10,000 nt of DNA from Kiritimatiellota bacterium (GTDB lineage: Bacteria > Verrucomicrobiota > Kiritimatiellia > JAAZAB01), in the NCBI GenBank assembly GCA_008636095.1, contig VSJD01000245.1, positions 1 to 10,000 on the forward strand. The letters are read 5' to 3'. Each line of letters begins with the position of its first letter. Position 1 is the stretch's first letter. The notes below the pieces were generated by a model. That model saw only the letters and a list, made by a program, of their open reading frames with translations. It made no database searches and had not been told where the DNA came from. Position numbers and translations under genes: made by a program. Positions 6,832 through 10,000 of this stretch are shown here, one piece after another.

Positions 6832-8121
6832 ATGAACGGAAATCACAAAAAATTTCTTTTTGTATCTTTTGAGAGCCTGAGCGGTGACCTGGCCTGGCAG
6901 ATAAAAAAAGAGGGTCATGAAGTGAAGGTGTTCATAGAGAAAGATTCGGACAAGGATGTTTACGAAGGAATTCTCGACAAGGTCGATGACTGGAAAAAGC
7001 ATGTAGACTGGGCGGATGTTATTGTTTTTGATGATATAGGCTTTGGTGATGTTGCAGAGTCATTGCGCGCTTCAGGGAAGATTGTAATCGGCGGAAGCAA
7101 GTATGCTGACAAGCTTGAAGAAGACCGGGAGTTTGGCCAGAATGAGATGCAAAAAGCCGGCATGTCTGTGCTTTCTCATTGGGACTTCACGGATTTTGAC
7201 TCGGCCATAAGTTTTATAAAATCAAATCCGGGAAGATATATTTTCAAGCCTTCGGGAAACACGGCTTCTGACCAGAAAGGCATATTGTTCCTTGGCCAGG
7301 AAGAGGACGGGAAAGACCTTGTAGAGATACTCGAGCAAAACAAGAAAACCTGGGCAAGGAAAATAAAGAAATTCCAGCTGCAGAAGATGGCAGAAGGAGT
7401 AGAAGTAGCGGTTGGCGCGTTCTTCAACGGAAAGGATTTTATCTATCCTATTAATGTGAATTTTGAGCATAAAAAGTTGTTTCCCGGAGACCTTGGCCCA
7501 TATACCGGCGAGATGGGTACTTTGATGTACTGGTCTCCCGAGAACGAGATATTCAGAAACACACTGATGAAAATAAAGCCTGAACTGGCGAAGTCAGGAT
7601 ATATTGGTTATATAGATATAAATTGCATAGCGAATGCAAGGGGCATCTACCCGCTTGAGTTCACATCGCGTTTTGGATATCCCACTATAAGCATACAGAT
7701 AGAAGGCGTTTCGAGTGAATGGGGAGATTTTCTTTACAGGCTCGCGAAGCAAGAAAAGCCCGAGTTGAAAATTAAGAAAGGCTTCCAGATAGGGGTCGCT
7801 ATTGTTATCCCGCCATTTCCATATGAGGATAAACGGGAAGCCGCGATATATCAGGATCTCTCAATACTTTTCAGGAAACAGAATCTTGATGGAGTTCGTC
7901 TTGGCGATGTAAAAATAGTAAATGGTACTTGGGCTGTTGCAGGAGATTCAGGGTATATCTTGGTGATCACAGGATCAGGAATAACGGTGGAAGAAGCCAG
8001 GAGGCAGGTGTATTCAAGAGTAAATAACATAATCCTCCAGAACATGTATTACCGGACGGATATAGGCATCAGGTGGCTCGGAGATTCAGACCGGCTACAG
8101 ATGTGGGGATATTTATACTGA
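6832..8121 (+). CDS. PurD-like ATP-grasp ligase family protein
   Basis: This 429-residue protein is the length of glycinamide ribonucleotide synthetase (PurD: phosphoribosylamine + glycine + ATP) and follows its plan: an N-terminal Rossmann-like domain (FLFVSFESLSGDLAWQI at 8-24), an ATP-grasp core with FKPSGNTASDQKGILF (138-153), LGPYTGEMGTL (221-231, compare PurD GGPNTGGMG), GYIDIN (259-264), PLEFTSRFGYP (274-284, compare EFNxRFGDP), and a C-terminal lobe starting near GVAIVIPPFPY (321-331). Key PurD signatures are changed. The N-terminal GxGGREHA motif is absent, the metal-ligand Asn of EFN is Thr (T278), and the Asp of FGDP is Tyr (Y283). It may therefore be a paralogue ligating another substrate; no purine genes are nearby. 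Start: ATG 6832 with weak GGA six bases upstream. Codon use differs strongly from the synthetase gene: over 20 AUA codons, and most arginines are AGA/AGG. This suggests transfer from an AT-richer, perhaps archaeal or candidate-phylum, donor. Confidence 0.85.
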   Translation: MNGNHKKFLFVSFESLSGDLAWQIKKEGHEVKVFIEKDSDKDVYEGILDKVDDWKKHVDWADVIVFDDIGFGDVAESLRASGKIVIGGSKYADKLEEDREFGQNEMQKAGMSVLSHWDFTDFDSAISFIKSNPGRYIFKPSGNTASDQKGILFLGQEEDGKDLVEILEQNKKTWARKIKKFQLQKMAEGVEVAVGAFFNGKDFIYPINVNFEHKKLFPGDLGPYTGEMGTLMYWSPENEIFRNTLMKIKPELAKSGYIGYIDINCIANARGIYPLEFTSRFGYPTISIQIEGVSSEWGDFLYRLAKQEKPELKIKKGFQIGVAIVIPPFPYEDKREAAIYQDLSILFRKQNLDGVRLGDVKIVNGTWAVAGDSGYILVITGSGITVEEARRQVYSRVNNIILQNMYYRTDIGIRWLGDSDRLQMWGYLY

Positions 8122-8130
8122 TTTGTCCGC

Positions 8131-8234
8131 TTATTTCTTCTCGCCCCGCTTCCTTTTGACTGAAGCCAGATGCCAGTCGTTGTGTCTTTGTTCGATTAAT
8201 TACTCCGGCACCTCGTGTCATATATCGTCTTCAT
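8131..8234 (-). pseudogene. Possible decayed short minus-strand reading frame
   Basis: On the minus strand a good ribosome-binding site, AAGAGG, lies five bases before an ATG at 8234, but the frame stops after 12 codons (8196). A shifted frame further on ends in the protein-like tail DWHLASVKRKRGEKK with its stop at 8131-8133. Joining the two needs a frameshift. This could be a relic of a small gene or chance; no family is recognised. Confidence 0.15.
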
Positions 8235-8250
8235 GCTATCCTCTTGTTTA

Positions 8251-8269
8251 AAAGGGATAAATTCCCTTT
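8251..8269. terminator. Perfect 7-bp inverted repeat, weak terminator candidate
   Basis: AAAGGGA (8251-8257) pairs with TCCCTTT (8263-8269) around a five-base loop. It lies 130 bases after the ATP-grasp gene. On the minus strand the stem is followed by a short T run. The stem is A/T-flanked and only moderately stable. Confidence 0.25.
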
Positions 8270-8306
8270 ATAATTATAACCGGGTATGGCTGAATGTAGG
8301 CCGGCA

Positions 8307-8387
8307 ATTTAACGGAAAAACAATAGGATTCGGATGGTTATAGAAAATAGGCGCCCTGACCTGTCCGCAATATAGCAGGCGTTAAAT
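8307..8387. repeat. 81-bp attC-like imperfect inverted repeat
   Basis: The ends are a perfect 7-bp inverted pair, ATTTAAC (8307-8313) and GTTAAAT (8381-8387). These fit the RYYYAAC and GTTRRRY core-site patterns of integron attC sites, and the spacing is within the usual attC size range. Inside, ATTCGGATGG (8328-8337) can pair with CCTGTCCGCAAT (8360-8371) with bulges, giving an imperfect stem as in attC. No integron integrase or cassette gene is seen, so this may be chance or another palindromic element. Confidence 0.3.
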
Positions 8388-8422
8388 CTGGCTTGCCATG
8401 CGTAGTCCGAAGGGCGAAGGCT

Positions 8423-8589
8423 GGCCTGCCCTCCGTAGCCGCTTTGGGCGTAGGAGGGTGGGCCGTGCAGGGCTTTCCGCCACAGGCGGATCAGCCTGCG
8501 GCTGAGAACCTGCGACTTCTACCGCCCGCCTGCAACGCTATGCGCGTAGCATTGCGGGCAGGTGTGAGATCAACCTGGTGATTTCTCGC
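8423..8589. repeat. GC-rich cluster of five consecutive stem-loops
   Basis: Five inverted repeats follow one another with little space. (1) GGCCTGCCCTCC (8423-8434) pairs with GGAGGGTGGGCC (8453-8464) using two G-T pairs. (2) TCCGCC/GGCGGA (8476-8490) has a three-base loop. (3) TCAGCC/GGCTGA (8491-8505) directly abuts it, also with a three-base loop. (4) GCCCGC (8524-8529) pairs with GCGGGC (8554-8559) enclosing AACGCTA/TAGCATT (one mismatch, six-base loop). (5) GTGAGA (8564-8569) pairs with TCTCGC (8584-8589, one T-G pair). The block is far more GC-rich than its flanks and has no credible protein. It could be a REP/BIME- or MITE-like repeat, a structured RNA, or a folded recombination site. 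No known RNA family is recognised. Confidence 0.55.
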
Positions 8590-8642
8590 ATGTCCTTGAT
8601 TTTATTGTATTTACCAATAATTCAACGAGTTAAACTGCCTGT

Positions 8643-8680
8643 CCAATTTCGCCAATTCCGACCAAATTCACCAATTCCAG
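8643..8680. repeat. Degenerate tandem repeat, four ~10-bp units
   Basis: Four adjacent units begin CCAAT or CCAAA: CCAATTTCG, CCAATTCCGA, CCAAATTCA and CCAATTCCAG. The array lies between the stem-loop cluster and an exact tandem duplication, and none of it is in a coding frame. Iterated sites of this kind can bind a protein or mark a mobile-element end. Which applies here is unknown. Confidence 0.5.
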
Positions 8681-8687
8681 TAAAAAT

Positions 8688-8709
8688 GTGGCCAGTAAGT
8701 GGCCAGTAA
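8688..8709. repeat. Exact tandem duplication of an 11-mer (GTGGCCAGTAA)
   Basis: GTGGCCAGTAA occurs twice head to tail at 8688-8698 and 8699-8709, flanked by A-rich sequence on both sides. TGGCCA within each unit is palindromic. It follows the degenerate repeat array directly and is not coding. It may be an iterated protein-binding site or the end of an inserted element. Confidence 0.6.
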
Positions 8710-8974
8710 AATTCGGTGTCTTGAACTCATAAAAAAGGGCATCACACGATACCCCTATAATCCATCCACCCTGAGCGATCCTGGGGCATTCTTAGCTCGC
8801 GACACAACATCTGGTGATTTGCGGTTTGACCTTCTACCGGGGCGGGTATAACCTTGAATTCAAAGAATGCATTGTCCTTCGCTATAAAGGCGGGTATCCC
8901 AATCGCCTGAAAAGCGATTTCTGATAAGTTCGGCAATCATTACTCGAACCCTAGCAAGCGGACGAAAATACGCA
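8710..8974. other. Non-coding stretch upstream of the lactonase-like gene
   Basis: No convincing gene is seen. The minus strand has a 64-codon open frame (8742-8936) without a good ribosome-binding site or family likeness. No clear promoter or SD for the following metallo-hydrolase was found beyond the purine-rich AAGCGGACG around 8956-8964. Confidence 0.4.
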
Positions 8975-9757
8975 ATGAAACTTTATATGTTCCAGTGTGG
9001 CATTCTTAAGACCAAAAAGCATCTCATTACAATGGGGCGCGGCATCGGTCAACCATTTGACGTTCCCGTTCCTTTCTTTCTTATTAAGCACCCCCGGGGC
9101 AACGTGCTTTTTGACACGGGGAACGCTCTTGCAGTGGTCAACAATAAGGCCAAGCACTGGGGCACGGTCGTAGAGTCATATGATCCGGTCATGACCAAAG
9201 ACGACTATGTGGTTGCCCAGTTAGCTAAAGTTGGCGTCAAGCCGGAAGAGATTACGCATGTGATTTTTTCCCACTTGCATTTGGATCATGCCGGCGGCAC
9301 GGGTGAATTTTCGAACGCAATTCATTACGTTCAGCGCACCGAAATGCAATATGCTTACATGCCTGACTTTTTTCAGGCGGGAGCCTACATTCGTGCCGAC
9401 TTTGATAAGCCTCATCTCAATTGGCATCTCCTGGAAGGATATCAGGATGATTGTTACGATGTTTTGGGCGATGGCAAACTTCAAATTGTGTTTACACCGG
9501 GCCATAGCCCCGGCCATCAATCTTTGCTGGTTAAGCTTGAGAAGTGGGGTCCAACTCTGTTGACGGGCGACAGTGTCTACACGGAGGAAATTCTGGAGGA
9601 AGACGTTCTGCCAGGGTTGGTCTACAGTCCGCCTGACGCCGTGAAATCAATCAAGAAAATGCGTGATCTGCGCCGGGTTAACGGAGTGCGAATCATTACC
9701 GGGCACGATCCCATTGCTTGGGCTAAGTTCAATCTCGCGCCAGCATGCTATGAATAA
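8975..9757 (+). CDS. Metallo-beta-lactamase-fold N-acyl homoserine lactonase-like hydrolase
   Basis: This 260-residue protein is the size of AHL lactonases such as AiiA, AttM and AiiB, which open the lactone ring of acyl-homoserine lactone signals. All metal-site motifs are present: SHLHLDH (H100, H102, D104, H105), TPGHSPGHQS (H177), LLTGDS (D199, bridging) and ITGHDP (H244). Y202, just after the bridging Asp in GDSVYTEE, matches the substrate-assisting tyrosine of AiiA (SYTKE). The N-terminal stretch, with PFFLIKHPRGNVLFDTGN (33-50), is typical of this subfamily rather than of glyoxalase II or beta-lactamases. No signal peptide is present, so it is cytoplasmic. The ATG at 8975 starts directly with the family-like MKLYMFQCG; its SD is weak. 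It stands alone after a repeat-rich spacer with no luxI/luxR-type gene in view. Activity on AHLs rather than other lactones is inferred from motifs. Confidence 0.88.
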   Translation: MKLYMFQCGILKTKKHLITMGRGIGQPFDVPVPFFLIKHPRGNVLFDTGNALAVVNNKAKHWGTVVESYDPVMTKDDYVVAQLAKVGVKPEEITHVIFSHLHLDHAGGTGEFSNAIHYVQRTEMQYAYMPDFFQAGAYIRADFDKPHLNWHLLEGYQDDCYDVLGDGKLQIVFTPGHSPGHQSLLVKLEKWGPTLLTGDSVYTEEILEEDVLPGLVYSPPDAVKSIKKMRDLRRVNGVRIITGHDPIAWAKFNLAPACYE

Positions 9758-9850
9758 CTCGGGTTTTTTAAGGGACAATAAAAAGAAACTTTGAATCCCA
9801 AGAATATGTTGTCCGTGAGAAATGGAATCAGCGCGAGCGTTATGCCGCCA

Positions 9851-10000
9851 TTAAAAATCCTCGTCAAGTCGGTTCATGCCGGCAGCAAAGCGATTTCTTG
9901 CCAATTTAATACTCACTCCGCGCGGATACTCGGTCAGCTCGGCAACGGTGGTCGGAGTTCCGTGCTGAGTCAGGTAGCTCCGTGCCGCGTACATTCCGAG
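9851..10000 (-). CDS. C-terminal part of an unrecognised minus-strand protein (start outside window)
   Basis: Reading the minus strand from the window edge gives 49 codons without interruption to a TAA at 9851-9853 (plus-strand TTA). The peptide looks protein-like: MYAARSYLTQHGTPTTVAEL from its third residue, then TEYPRGVSIKLARNRF, ending MNRLDEDF. The alternation of a helix, a TPTTVAEL turn-like segment and a second basic helix resembles a helix-turn-helix or winged-helix fragment, but I do not recognise a family. It converges on the lactonase-like gene across a 93-base gap in which no clear terminator is visible. Confidence 0.6.
   Translation of the reverse strand, partial: LGMYAARSYLTQHGTPTTVAELTEYPRGVSIKLARNRFAAGMNRLDEDF

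Noticed and set aside
8393..8581. 62-codon plus-strand frame over the palindrome cluster
   Set aside because: It coincides with the five stem-loops, has no SD and a Pro/Ala/Arg-rich chance composition.
8742..8936. 64-codon minus-strand frame upstream of the lactonase-like gene
   Set aside because: It has no clear SD and no family likeness. The peptide looks moderately natural, so a translated search would settle it, but I cannot support it as a gene.
8911..9898. 12-base direct repeat AAAGCGATTTCT at 8911-8922 and 9887-9898 flanking the lactonase-like gene
   Set aside because: A few chance 12-mer repeats are expected in 10 kb, and the flanks show only weak further similarity; not enough to call an insertion duplication or attachment sites.
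1..10000. CRISPR array, tRNA or rRNA genes
   Set aside because: No regularly spaced repeats and no recognisable tRNA or rRNA segments were seen on reading either strand.

Overview
The window looks like a metagenomic or draft-genome piece of an uncultured, probably free-living bacterium. No gene fixes the lineage. STAS proteins, a STAS-fused acetyl-CoA synthetase, a ceramidase-family hydrolase and a class III nucleotide cyclase would fit a PVC-type or candidate-phylum bacterium, but that is a weak inference. Base and codon use shifts from gene to gene: the synthetase is GC-rich, the ceramidase-like gene is intermediate, and the ATP-grasp gene is AT-rich with many AUA and AGA/AGG codons. The region therefore looks mosaic.

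Layout. Positions 2-3039 hold a tight plus-strand operon: the 3' end of an unrecognised gene, a stand-alone STAS-domain protein, and a 772-residue protein with an N-terminal STAS domain joined to a complete AMP-forming acetyl-CoA synthetase. Next come a cation diffusion facilitator homologue (3144-4028) whose usual metal-binding residues are replaced, and a cytoplasmic neutral/alkaline ceramidase-family hydrolase (4117-5394). A short spacer with relics follows, then a membrane-anchored adenylate/guanylate cyclase (5574-6602). After an AT-rich spacer lies a PurD-like ATP-grasp protein of foreign appearance (6832-8121). The 853 bases at 8122-8974 carry no convincing gene but are rich in inverted and direct repeats. 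An AHL-lactonase-like metallo-hydrolase (8975-9757) follows, and the 3' end of an unrecognised minus-strand gene reaches the window edge (9851-10000).

How the parts may work together. The most coherent unit is the first operon. Two related STAS domains, one free and one fused to acetate activation, suggest that acetyl-CoA formation is controlled by, or docked to, a partner-switching or STAS-assembly system. This is inferred from architecture only. The middle genes look like independent transcription units. The right half (6603-8974) looks like an accessory segment built from acquired DNA and palindromic repeat elements.
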